From an uncultured Paracraurococcus sp. (lineage in GTDB: Bacteria > Pseudomonadota > Alphaproteobacteria > Acetobacterales > Acetobacteraceae), in contig CAITYE010000137.1 in NCBI GenBank assembly GCA_903896535.1, positions 1-37,177 on the forward strand: DNA of 37,177 nt. The letters are read 5' to 3'. Shown here in pieces: positions 1 to 9,089 of the stretch (position 1 is its first letter; every line of letters begins with the position of its first letter). The notes beneath the pieces were generated by a model. The model saw only the letters and a program-made list of their open reading frames with translations. It was not told the origin of the DNA and made no database searches. The position numbers and the translations under genes are program-made.

Positions 1-141
1 ACGTCGCCGCGCCGTTCCGTCGCCTCGGCGGCGTGGTACCGGACGAGACGCTCGATCAGATCCCGGATGACGATGTGCGCGCCATCGGGCAAGCCGCGCT
101 GGCGGCGTTCGGCGTGTCGGAGACCGAACGAAAAAACTCCT
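1..141. repeat. Terminal direct repeat, identical to 37037-37177 (assembly circularity overlap)
   Basis: acgtcgccgcgccgttccgtcgcc...accgaacgaaaaaactcct occurs identically at both ends, 141 bp. Confidence 0.97.
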
Positions 142-143
142 GA
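1..143 (+). CDS. 3' end of the tail assembly chaperone CDS that starts at 36496
   Basis: Frame VAAPFRRLGGVVPDETLDQIPDDDVRAIGQAALAAFGVSETERKNS*. Confidence 0.85.
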   Translation, partial: VAAPFRRLGGVVPDETLDQIPDDDVRAIGQAALAAFGVSETERKNS

Positions 144-172
144 TCGCCTGGGCGCTTTCCTCGGACCCGGGC
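131..172 (+). promoter_or_regulatory. Programmed -1 ribosomal frameshift signal
   Basis: A AAA AAC at 131-137 in the zero frame (cgA AAA AAC tcc tga); 8-nt spacer; hairpin GCCTGGG (146-152) / CCCGGGC (166-172). Confidence 0.8.
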
Positions 173-454
173 TCTTTCGACGAGGATGACAACGAAGGCT
201 GGCAGATCGCCGGCATGCAGTTCGAGAGCAACCCGGCGCGCGATCTGGCGTCGGTGTGGCTGGAGATCGTGGCGCTGTGGCGCACCTGCCGGCCGCAGCC
301 GGGCATCATCCGCGGCATGGCGGCCGGCTACATACCCTCCGCCCCGGTGCTGCCCGAGGCCGGCGGCGTGCTCGACCAGGGCGCCTGGCTGCATCACGCG
401 ATGGACGTGCTCGATATGGCCGAAACCCAGCGCAGGAATGAGCGGTTGAAGTAA
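137..454 (+). CDS. Tail assembly chaperone -1 frame extension, gpGT-like (DUF1799-like)
   Basis: Open -1 frame LLIAWALSSDPGSFDEDDNEGWQIAGMQFESNPARDLASVWLEIVALWRTCRPQPG...; entered from slippery heptamer at 131-137; TAATG overlap with the next gene at 452-456. Confidence 0.8.
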   Translation, partial: LLIAWALSSDPGSFDEDDNEGWQIAGMQFESNPARDLASVWLEIVALWRTCRPQPGIIRGMAAGYIPSAPVLPEAGGVLDQGAWLHHAMDVLDMAETQRRNERLK

Positions 455-1149
455 TGGGCGCGATCCAGCAAGTAGCAGGCGGGCGGTTCGCGGATTGGTT
501 CAATACAAAACGCGATGCCCTGGCTTCGGCGGTGACGCTGGCAGTCGATCTTGCCGGCAAAGGCGCGCAGGCCGACTTCCGCCAGGACATCGGACGCACC
601 GGCTACAAGGCGCTGCTCGCGAACCTGATCGGCGAAAAAACCTACCCGCGCGGCGGCACCAAATCGGTCGCCGCCGCCGCCGCCATCGAGGCGCGCGGTG
701 ACCAGGCGGACCTGATCCTCGGCAATTTCGTTGACGGCCGCACCATCGCCGCCAAAGGCAAGCACCTCGCGATTCCCACCGGCTGGAATCGTCCGGCCGG
801 CCGACGCGGGGCGCCGTTCCTGGTCTCGCCGCAGCAGATGATCGCGAGCCGGCAGAGCTTCGTCCGGCCGGCACGAACCGGCGCCAGCGGCGTGCTGGTG
901 TGGTTCCTCAAGGTCACGGCGGCGCAATCGACCTCGCGCGGGCGCCAGATGCAGGCCATCGCCGGGGGGCTCCTCAAGGTCGGTTCCAACCGTAAGCGCA
1001 CGGCCGAGCGGCTCAAATCCGGCGCGGTTCCGATGTTCATCCTGGTCCCCTACGCCGTCATGCCACGCATCTTCAACGCCGGCGCGACGATGCAGAAATG
1101 GGCCGACGCCGTGCCTGATCTGATCGAACGCGCGATGCCGAAGGACTGA
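454..1149 (+). CDS. Tail-module protein (possibly DUF6441-like)
   Basis: 231 aa between tail chaperone and tape measure; coupled start TAATG. Confidence 0.6.
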   Translation: MGAIQQVAGGRFADWFNTKRDALASAVTLAVDLAGKGAQADFRQDIGRTGYKALLANLIGEKTYPRGGTKSVAAAAAIEARGDQADLILGNFVDGRTIAAKGKHLAIPTGWNRPAGRRGAPFLVSPQQMIASRQSFVRPARTGASGVLVWFLKVTAAQSTSRGRQMQAIAGGLLKVGSNRKRTAERLKSGAVPMFILVPYAVMPRIFNAGATMQKWADAVPDLIERAMPKD

Positions 1150-1151
1150 AA

Positions 1152-3983
1152 GTGGCAAAAAGTTTTTCCTTCCGGATCAGCCTGGACAATTTCGACGAGC
1201 TGAAGCGCCAGCTTGAGTCCATCGGGCCGGCGGGCGAAGCGGCGTTGGCGAAGCTCAACCAGGCCGCACCGCAGTTACGCGACAATCTGCGCGCCGCGCG
1301 CGAGGAAGCCGACAAGCACGCGACGGCAATGAAGGCGGTGGCCAAGGGCCATGGCGATGCCGGCACCAGTGCCGGCATGATGAACATGCGGATGATGGAG
1401 CTGGGCCACTCCGCCCGCGCCGCCGCCGACGGCCTCGCCGCCGGCATGTCGCCGACGCGGGTGATCGCCATGGAAGGCGCCCGCGTGGCGCAGGCGTTCG
1501 GGATCATGGGGGCCATCCTTAATCCCGTGACCCTCGGGATTGTCGCCGTCGGCGGCGCGATGACGGTGGTGGGAATGCGCATGGCGGCGCTGACCGCCGA
1601 GACGCGCGGCTACCAGGTGCTGCTGACCGGCATGGGCGCCGCCGCCGGCGCCTCGGCGGTGGAGATGCAGGGCCTCGCGCGCAGCATGGAAGGCGCCGGC
1701 TTCGGCCGCAGCGACTCCGAAGCGGCGATCACCGCGATGATCCGGGCGCGGACTCTGCCGACGCAGATGTTCGGCATGGTCGCGCAGCTCGGGCTCGATG
1801 CCTCCGCCGTCACCGGCGAGGCGCCGGTCAAGCAGGTCGAGGCCTTCACCAAGGCGCTGACCGGCGGCTATGCCGGGCTGGTCAAGCTCGACGAGGAATT
1901 CGGCATCTTCACCGATGCCGAGCGGCAGTCGATCCGCACGATGGCCGAGCACGGAAACCAGATGGGCGCGATGGAGCTCGGCATCGATGCGCTCAACCGG
2001 CGGTTCTCGGGCCTGCACGAGCAGGGCCTTTCGGCTGCCGACAAGGCCTTCCACGAGTTGGCGATCACGTACAACAACCTGGTCGACGACATCGCCCGCA
2101 ACCCGATCACCATCAAGGTCGCTGGCGGCGCGCTCGAGTACTTGAAGTGGCTGCCGACCGGGTTGAGCAACGCCGCGAGCGTCGTCAGCAGCCCGGTCAG
2201 CAAAGCCGCCGGCGCCGTGACCGGCACGCTGGAATATCAGGCGCTGTTCGGCGGCCCCCGGCCGGAACCAAGCCAGCTCAGTGCCTCGCCCTTCAGCGAA
2301 GCGCCCTGGATGCAAATCCCGTCGATCGCCGGCAGCGTCAATGCCAACGCCTTCGGCGATCGTGCCTCCGATCGCGGCGCCACGGCGGGCTACATGGCGA
2401 CGATCCAGGACCCGGCGACCGCATCGAGCACGAAGCGGGTCAGCGACCAGATCGAGGAGCTTGCCGAAAAGCAGGTGGTTGATTCGCTGCGCGGGGTCGA
2501 GAAGGCCGTCGCCGAGGGTGCCAAGCGCGCGCGCGACTATGTGCGATCGAACAACATCGTCGGCGCCGACAATGTCGCCCGCATCACCAAGGCATTCGAG
2601 GAAGATGCCCGCAAGGCCTGGGAGACCAGCCACGTCAATCGCACCGAGCGCGTCGGCCTCAACGCCGCCGGCGCCCTCGGCGAGGCCAGCGCCTACCTGT
2701 CTAGCCCCGCGGCCGGCGACAGTGCGGCGGCGTTGCGCAAGGGCAGCCTCGATGCGCTGAAAAGCGCCACCGACGCCGCCCGCCAGGCGCAGGACGAATT
2801 GAACCTCGCGCAGGCCGATGCGCTGATCACCGGCGCCAAGCACGTCAACGAGCTGGAGCGTGAGGCCACCGCCCAGCGCGCCGTCGCCGATGCCGCGCGC
2901 CAGGGTGCGGCGGCGTTGCGCGAGGCCAAGCTGGCGGCCTCGATCGACAAGGCCACCGAGTCGCAGCGTGCCGTGCTGGCGAACGGCGATGCCCTGCCCG
3001 ACGCCAAGCGCATCGCCCGCGAGGAGATCGACCGCACCGGCGGCGCCATGCGTGACCTCGATTTCCAGAAGCTGCGCGAGACCATGAATGCCGATCTCGC
3101 CGCCCGCGAGCTTGCCCTGCAGAAGGCGCAGGAAAAGCAGGGGCTGATCGGCCTGTCGTCGAACGATCTGGCCTCGCGCTCGGCGCAGCTCGATTTCAAA
3201 TACCAGTTGCGCGGCCAGGGCCTGCAAGGCGCCCCGCTCGACAGCGCCTACAACGAAGGCGCCGACATGGTCGGCCGCACCGCGCAGGCGACCCAGGCGC
3301 TGACCGAATACGAGGATCGGCTCAAGCAGGCGAAGGCCGGTGCCGCCGACTTCTCCCGCGTCATCACGTCCGGGTTCGAGGACGCGATCATGAAAGGCAA
3401 GGGGTTCTCCTCGATCCTGCTGAGCGTGTCGCAGGACCTGGAAAAAGTCGCGCTGCGCATGCTCGTCACCAAGCCGATGGAAAACATGATGACCGGCATG
3501 ATGCAGAACTTCATGCCCGGCCTGATGGGCGGCAACTCCGGCGGCAGCTATGGCGGCGGGGCCGGGCTGCTCGGGCTGCTCGGCCTCGGCGGCGGGGCAC
3601 CGTTGCAGGGGCCCACCCCGTCGGGCGCGACGCTCGACATGACGTCCGGCGGCGGCGGACTGTTCAGCGGCATCGGCTCCTGGATCTCCGGCATATTCGG
3701 CGGCCACGCTACCGGCGGCCAGATGGACAGCGGGCGGCTCTACGCGGTCAACGAGAATTCGACCTCGCCCGGCTTGTTCATGCCGCTGGCGCCGGGGCGC
3801 ATCGATCCCGCGCCGGGCATGCCGGCGAACAACCAGGCGGGCGGCCAGTCCGGCGGCGGCCGTACCGTCGTCATCAACATGAACGGCGTGCAGGGCGACC
3901 CGATCACCATCCGCCGCAGCGCCAACCAGGCCGCGGCCGTGGTGCACCGCTCCATCGTCGCCGCCAGCGTAAGGGGCTCCTGA
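1152..3983 (+). CDS. Tail tape measure protein
   Basis: 943 aa from GTG; Ala-rich helical, hydrophobic segment (GIMGAILNPVTLGIVAVGGAMTVVGM), Gly-rich C-terminus. Confidence 0.9.
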   Translation: MAKSFSFRISLDNFDELKRQLESIGPAGEAALAKLNQAAPQLRDNLRAAREEADKHATAMKAVAKGHGDAGTSAGMMNMRMMELGHSARAAADGLAAGMSPTRVIAMEGARVAQAFGIMGAILNPVTLGIVAVGGAMTVVGMRMAALTAETRGYQVLLTGMGAAAGASAVEMQGLARSMEGAGFGRSDSEAAITAMIRARTLPTQMFGMVAQLGLDASAVTGEAPVKQVEAFTKALTGGYAGLVKLDEEFGIFTDAERQSIRTMAEHGNQMGAMELGIDALNRRFSGLHEQGLSAADKAFHELAITYNNLVDDIARNPITIKVAGGALEYLKWLPTGLSNAASVVSSPVSKAAGAVTGTLEYQALFGGPRPEPSQLSASPFSEAPWMQIPSIAGSVNANAFGDRASDRGATAGYMATIQDPATASSTKRVSDQIEELAEKQVVDSLRGVEKAVAEGAKRARDYVRSNNIVGADNVARITKAFEEDARKAWETSHVNRTERVGLNAAGALGEASAYLSSPAAGDSAAALRKGSLDALKSATDAARQAQDELNLAQADALITGAKHVNELEREATAQRAVADAARQGAAALREAKLAASIDKATESQRAVLANGDALPDAKRIAREEIDRTGGAMRDLDFQKLRETMNADLAARELALQKAQEKQGLIGLSSNDLASRSAQLDFKYQLRGQGLQGAPLDSAYNEGADMVGRTAQATQALTEYEDRLKQAKAGAADFSRVITSGFEDAIMKGKGFSSILLSVSQDLEKVALRMLVTKPMENMMTGMMQNFMPGLMGGNSGGSYGGGAGLLGLLGLGGGAPLQGPTPSGATLDMTSGGGGLFSGIGSWISGIFGGHATGGQMDSGRLYAVNENSTSPGLFMPLAPGRIDPAPGMPANNQAGGQSGGGRTVVINMNGVQGDPITIRRSANQAAAVVHRSIVAASVRGS

Positions 3984-4615
3984 TGCTCGCGATCGATGAA
4001 GTGGTGTTCCCCACCCAGGTCAGCTATGGCAGCAAGGGCGGGCCGGGCTGGAAAACTGAGATTGTCGAGCTCGCCACCGGCTACGAGCGCCGCAACGGGC
4101 TATGGTCCAACCAGCGCGCGAAATACGACGCGAAATATGGCGTGCGGAATGCCACCGACCTGTGGAATGTCCGCGCCTTTTTCAATGCCCGCCGCGGCCG
4201 GCTGCGCGGCTTCCGCTATCTCGACTGGCTCGACGGCACCTCGCGCGGCCCGGTGTCGAAGGGATGGGGCTCGACCGACCAGGCGATCGGCACCGGCGAC
4301 GGCACCACCACCACCTTCCAGCTTGTCCGGACGTACCAGACCACCTCCGATCCGGCGCCCTATACCCGCCCGATCACCAAGCCGATCGTGGTGACGATCG
4401 CCGTCAACGGCACCACGGCGACGACGGGGTGGTCGGCGAACCTCACCACCGGCATCGTCACCTTCACCACCGCCCCGGCCGCCGCCGCCGCCATCACCGC
4501 CGGCTATGTGTTCCATGTGCCGGTGCGCTTCGACATCGACGATCTCGATGTCAGCTTCGACCACTTCAACGCCGGCGAAGTGCCCTCCATCCCGATGGTC
4601 GAGCTCAAGCTGTGA
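3983..4615 (+). CDS. DUF2460-type phage/GTA tail protein
   Basis: FPTQVSYGSKGGPGWKTEIVELATGYERRNGLWSNQRAKYDAKYG...GRLRGFRYLDWLDG. Confidence 0.88.
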   Translation: MLAIDEVVFPTQVSYGSKGGPGWKTEIVELATGYERRNGLWSNQRAKYDAKYGVRNATDLWNVRAFFNARRGRLRGFRYLDWLDGTSRGPVSKGWGSTDQAIGTGDGTTTTFQLVRTYQTTSDPAPYTRPITKPIVVTIAVNGTTATTGWSANLTTGIVTFTTAPAAAAAITAGYVFHVPVRFDIDDLDVSFDHFNAGEVPSIPMVELKL

Positions 4616-5529
4616 GGACGCTGCCGAGCGGCATGACGGCGGCGCTGGCAACCGGAATCACCACCTGGTGCCGCTGCCTGTCCATCACCCGCGCCGATAC
4701 CACCGTGTTCGCGCTGACCGATCATGACGCCGATATCACCTGCTCGGCCTATCCGCCCGGCGCCTCGGCCGTCGCGATCACCTATCTCGCCGCGATCGGC
4801 GGCGCCGCCAGCGCGATCGAAACCAATCTCGGCCTCTCCGTCGGCAACCTCACGATCGACGGCGCGCTCTCGCCCGATGGCATCACCGACGGCGATATCA
4901 GCGCCGGCCTCTACGATGACGCGACCATCGCGCTCTACCTGGTGGACTGGACGACGCCGACCACCTGGTTTGTCCTGCTGGTCGGTAACGTCGGCCAGTT
5001 CCGCCGCGGCCGCGCGCACGTCACCACCGAGCTGCGCGGCCTCGCCCACCGGCTCAACCAGCCCACCGCACGGCTCGCCACCCGCACCTGCTTTCATGAC
5101 CTCGGCGACAGCAAATGCGGCGTCACCCTGGCCAGCTTCACCGACACCGGCCGCTCCGTCACCGCGCCGGATAGCGGGCTGCCACGCTCGAAATTCACCG
5201 CCACGCTGCCCGATACCACCGGCATCGCCTACTTCAGCGGCACTGTGAAATGGACCTCCGGCGCCAATGCCGGCCTCGCCGGCGAGGTCAAGAATCAGGT
5301 GCTAGCGTCCGGCGTCACCACCATCACGTTCAACCTGCCGATGCCGAACGCGATCGCGGCGGCCGACGGGTTCGACATCATCACAGGCTGCAACAAAACC
5401 GCGCCGGTCTGCGTCGCCACCTTCTCCAACCTCGCCAATTTCGGCGGCTTCCCGCGCATGCCCGGGGTGGATCAGGTCTACTTCTATGGCGACCGCAACG
5501 ACCTCAACAACGGGGCTTCGCTGTTCTGA
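4612..5529 (+). CDS. DUF2163 / BR0599-type phage tail protein
   Basis: GTG overlapping the previous TGA; LATGITTWCRCLSITRADTTVFALTDHDADIT...CFHDLGDSKCGV. Confidence 0.85.
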   Translation: MRTLPSGMTAALATGITTWCRCLSITRADTTVFALTDHDADITCSAYPPGASAVAITYLAAIGGAASAIETNLGLSVGNLTIDGALSPDGITDGDISAGLYDDATIALYLVDWTTPTTWFVLLVGNVGQFRRGRAHVTTELRGLAHRLNQPTARLATRTCFHDLGDSKCGVTLASFTDTGRSVTAPDSGLPRSKFTATLPDTTGIAYFSGTVKWTSGANAGLAGEVKNQVLASGVTTITFNLPMPNAIAAADGFDIITGCNKTAPVCVATFSNLANFGGFPRMPGVDQVYFYGDRNDLNNGASLF

Positions 5530-5975
5530 TGACCACGCAAGCAGCCATCATCGCCGAGGCCCGCACCTGGATCGGCACGGCCTATCACCACCAGGCGAGC
5601 TGCAAAGGCGCCGGCACCGATTGTCTCGGCCTGATCCTCGGCATCTATCGCGCCGTGATCGGGCCGCTCGGCCAGGTAGTGCCGCCCTACTCGCCGGACT
5701 GGGCCGAGGCCAACGGGCGCGAGACACTGGCCGAGGCGGCGCGGCTGCACCTGCAGGAGATCACCTTGGCCGAAGCCGGGCCCGGTGACGTGCTGCTGTT
5801 CCGCTGGGGGCCGAGCCTCCCGGCCAAGCATTGCACCCTCCTGGTCGACGGCGCGGCCGACGCCGGCGGCACCATCATTCACGCCTATGGCGGGGTGCGC
5901 GTCTGCGAGGTGCCGCTCGGCCAGCACTGGGCCAAGATGATCGCCTACGCCTTCCGCTTCCCTGAGGCGCCCTGA
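5529..5975 (+). CDS. NlpC/P60-family phage cell wall peptidase
   Basis: ATG at 5529; AARTWIGTAYHHQASCKGAGTDCLGL catalytic-Cys motif, later His (AKHCTLLV). Confidence 0.9.
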   Translation: MTTQAAIIAEARTWIGTAYHHQASCKGAGTDCLGLILGIYRAVIGPLGQVVPPYSPDWAEANGRETLAEAARLHLQEITLAEAGPGDVLLFRWGPSLPAKHCTLLVDGAADAGGTIIHAYGGVRVCEVPLGQHWAKMIAYAFRFPEAP

Positions 5976-5976
5976 G

Positions 5977-7461
5977 ATGGCCGGCTCCACCCTCACCATC
6001 GCCGGTGCCATCGTCGGCAACATGATCCTGCCCGGCATCGGCGGCATGATCGGCGCTGCGGCCGGCGGCATGATCGGCGGTGCCATTGATCAGTCGATGG
6101 CGAAGCCGCGCCAGGCGGCGCAGATGGACATCACCGGGGTGTCATCGGTCGAGGGCTCGCCGATCCCGCGGGCCTTCGGCAAGGTGCGCGTCGGCGGCAT
6201 GCTGGTGTGGGCAACGCGGTTCAACCGCAGCAGCGGCAGCTCGCACGCCGGCAAAGGCTCGCCGGCCGGCACCTCCACCACCGATACCTACACGGCGAAT
6301 TTCGCCGTCGCGATCTGCCTTGGTCAGATCTACAACGTCACCCGCGTGTGGTTCGACGGCAAAGAACAGAACCTCTCGACGCTGCCCTGGCGGCTGTATT
6401 ACGGCAGCACCTCGCAGACGGCCGATTCGCTGATCGTGGCGAAGGAGGGCGCGGCCTGGGCGCCCGCCTTCCGTGGCATCTGCTACGCCGTGTTCGAGGG
6501 GCTCGATCTCACCAACGTCGGCAACCGCATTCCCCAGGTCTCGTTCGAGGTCTGGAGCACCTCGGCCGGCACCGAGACGATGGACAACATCGTCTCGACC
6601 CTGTGCAGCGATGCCGGGGTCGATACCGGGTTGATCGACGTGACCGATATCGCGTCGATCACTGTCTCCGGCTACGTCTATCCGGGCTCGCAGACGGTGC
6701 GCGAGGCGATCGCGCCGCTGGCCGAGCTGTATGGGTTCGACGGGTTCGAGTCAGGCGGCAATGTGGTGTTCAAGCGGCGCGGGGCAAACCCGACCGTCAC
6801 CGTCGCGCTGGCGGACATGACGGCCGCGAGTGGCCCCAATGCCGACCCCTTCACCATCGAGCGCCAGCAGGAGACCGACCTCGATGCGCTGATGGGGGTC
6901 AGCTTCGTCAACGCCGACAACGACAAATACTGGCAGGAGACCACCTATGTCCGCCGCCGGGTCGATGGCGGCAAGCGCGAGCGCCGGTTGCGCCTGGCGC
7001 ACGCCACCCGCCGTCACGCCGCCCGGTCGGTCACGATCAACGCGCCGTATGATGAAATCACCGCACGCGCGCAGATGTTGCTCGATGACGAGTGGGTCGG
7101 CCGCGAACACCTCACCACCACGCTCGGGCCGGACTGGCTCGGCATCGAGCCCGGCGACAGCTTCACCCTGGACGTCAACGGCCTGCTGCGCGGCTTCCTG
7201 GTGGTGCGCACGAGCTATTCCGGCGCCGTCGAAATCCAGGCGCGCAGCTATGAGCCGTCCGCCTATGACATCATCATCGCCCCGGCGCCGACCACATCGA
7301 CCCAGCCGGCGGCCGGCACCACGCCGACCACCGATCCCACGCCGGTCACCACCACCCCGGTCGATATCGGCGGCGCCGGTGGCACCGACGGCGGCGGCAA
7401 CACCGAATCGCTCGGCGCCGGCGGCAGTGGTGTCGGTGGCGATATCACGGGCGGCATCTAG
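5977..7461 (+). CDS. GTA/phage tail host-interaction protein, N-terminal and tail_3-like part
   Basis: 494 aa; Gly-rich hydrophobic N-terminus, VEGSPIPRAFGKVRVGGMLVWATRF, YVRRRVDGGKRERRL. Confidence 0.78.
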   Translation: MAGSTLTIAGAIVGNMILPGIGGMIGAAAGGMIGGAIDQSMAKPRQAAQMDITGVSSVEGSPIPRAFGKVRVGGMLVWATRFNRSSGSSHAGKGSPAGTSTTDTYTANFAVAICLGQIYNVTRVWFDGKEQNLSTLPWRLYYGSTSQTADSLIVAKEGAAWAPAFRGICYAVFEGLDLTNVGNRIPQVSFEVWSTSAGTETMDNIVSTLCSDAGVDTGLIDVTDIASITVSGYVYPGSQTVREAIAPLAELYGFDGFESGGNVVFKRRGANPTVTVALADMTAASGPNADPFTIERQQETDLDALMGVSFVNADNDKYWQETTYVRRRVDGGKRERRLRLAHATRRHAARSVTINAPYDEITARAQMLLDDEWVGREHLTTTLGPDWLGIEPGDSFTLDVNGLLRGFLVVRTSYSGAVEIQARSYEPSAYDIIIAPAPTTSTQPAAGTTPTTDPTPVTTTPVDIGGAGGTDGGGNTESLGAGGSGVGGDITGGI

Positions 7462-7463
7462 GT

Positions 7464-8315
7464 ATGAGCCCCGACCCGCGCACCATCACGGCCATCATCC
7501 TCGATCTGCCGCCGATCGACGGCGACGAGCCGCGCCATCGCCCGCTGCTCGCCGTCTCGGCTGCCCGCTTCGGCGGCGCGCATGTCTGGCGTAGCGTCGG
7601 CGGTGACGGCTACCGGCTGTGGTGCAGCACCGGCGCCGCCGCGACGATGGGCCGCCTGGTCACCGCCCTCGATGCCGCAGCCGCCGGCGACTGGCGGGAT
7701 CAGTCGTTCGAGGTCGCGCTCGATCACGGCGAAATCTACGCCGCCCCCCGCGCGGTCGTGCTCGCCGGCATCAACCTCGCCGCCATCCGGGCTGGGGATG
7801 CGTGGGAGCTTGTCCGCTTCGCCGGCGCCGAGCTGATCGGCCCGGCGCGCTATCGCCTGTCGGACCTGCATCGCGGCTGCCACGGCACCACGCCACTCGC
7901 GGCCGAGCCGGGCGCCGACCTGGTGCTGATCGACGACGCCGTTGTCCGCCTGCCGGTGCACCTGCGCGAAATCGGCATACCGATGGATCTTCGTATCTCG
8001 CCGACCGACCGCCCCTACACCGACGCCACCGCCGCCCGGATCAGCTACACGCCGACGGGCGGCCTGCATCGCTGGCCGGAGCTGCTGGTGCAGCCGGTTG
8101 CCCTGACGGTCGGCAACGTGCCGCCGGCGACGCCAGGCGAGGCCGAAGTCCATCTCGTCAGCGACGCGCCGATCGGCGCCTGGGCCGACCGCGCATACCA
8201 TGTCGCCGGCTGGCTGTTCGGCGCCTGGCGCTTCCAGCCGCCGTTCGAGGGCTACACCGTGTGGGACAGCGCCGCGCAGCGCTCCCGCACCTTCTCCGCC
8301 GGCGCCTGGCGCTAG
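7464..8315 (+). CDS. GTA ORFG15 C-terminal-like tail protein
   Basis: 283 aa; ARYRLSDLHRGCHGTTPLAAEPGADLVLIDDAVVRL...WPELLVQPVAL. Confidence 0.72.
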   Translation: MSPDPRTITAIILDLPPIDGDEPRHRPLLAVSAARFGGAHVWRSVGGDGYRLWCSTGAAATMGRLVTALDAAAAGDWRDQSFEVALDHGEIYAAPRAVVLAGINLAAIRAGDAWELVRFAGAELIGPARYRLSDLHRGCHGTTPLAAEPGADLVLIDDAVVRLPVHLREIGIPMDLRISPTDRPYTDATAARISYTPTGGLHRWPELLVQPVALTVGNVPPATPGEAEVHLVSDAPIGAWADRAYHVAGWLFGAWRFQPPFEGYTVWDSAAQRSRTFSAGAWR

Positions 8316-8345
8316 GCCCGCTTCTTCAACCCCCGTGAGGTAACG

Positions 8346-9089
8346 ATGATCAGACTTATGATCGCGCTGGCGCTTGCGCTGGCGGCCCAAAATATAGCGC
8401 ATGCAGAAGCGCCAGGGATGCTTGTTGGCCTCGTAGGCGGCGATGGCAACAGCGTTTCAACGAGCCACCCCCTCCCCGTCACTCTCAGCACCGGCGCGGC
8501 AGTCATTGGCGCGGTGAACCTCAACGATGGGTCCGGCAATCCGTTGACCTCGACCACCATTTCGAGCGCCTACCGCCTCAATGTCCACACCCTCGGCATC
8601 ATCGCCGCCGGCGCGACGGCTGGCTCATATGTGTATGAGATGGGCGGCACGGACGGCACCAACACGCGCATGATTTCGACCGACACCAGCGGTCGGCTGA
8701 TCCTCGGCGCCGGCACCAACGCCATCGGCGGCGTCTATCAAGCGCCGAACGCGACATCGGCGGCAGGTATCGCACCGAGTGCGACCAGCGCGCTCGCGGG
8801 AAGCCTCGTGCTCAAGGCGTCGGCTGGCAATCTGTATGGCCTGACCGTGACGACCAGCACCGTCGCCGGATACGTGATGCTGTTCAACGCCACCAGCGCG
8901 CCAGCGGACGGCGCGGTGACGCCGACGAAATGCATCTATCTCGGCGCCGCGCCGTCGACGGTCGCGATCTCCTGGCGGTCAGGCCCGGCATCCTACTACT
9001 CGACCGGGATCACGGCGGTATTTAGCACCACGGGCTGCTTCACGAAAACCGCCAGCGCAACCGCTTTCCTTGACGGAGACGTCCAGTGA
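8346..9089 (+). CDS. Putative exported phage protein with Sec-like N-terminus
   Basis: 247 aa; MIRLMIALALALAAQNIAHAEA signal-like N-terminus; Thr/Ser/Ala-rich body. Confidence 0.7.
   Translation: MIRLMIALALALAAQNIAHAEAPGMLVGLVGGDGNSVSTSHPLPVTLSTGAAVIGAVNLNDGSGNPLTSTTISSAYRLNVHTLGIIAAGATAGSYVYEMGGTDGTNTRMISTDTSGRLILGAGTNAIGGVYQAPNATSAAGIAPSATSALAGSLVLKASAGNLYGLTVTTSTVAGYVMLFNATSAPADGAVTPTKCIYLGAAPSTVAISWRSGPASYYSTGITAVFSTTGCFTKTASATAFLDGDVQ

Noticed and set aside
1-141. Biological direct terminal repeats
   Set aside because: Length matches a common assembler k-mer and the join lies within one continuous ORF; lambda-type terminase does not predict such ends
1275-3947. 890-aa ORF on the - strand opposite the tape measure gene
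   Set aside because: High-GC mirror ORF; composition not protein-like, and the + strand gene has strong context
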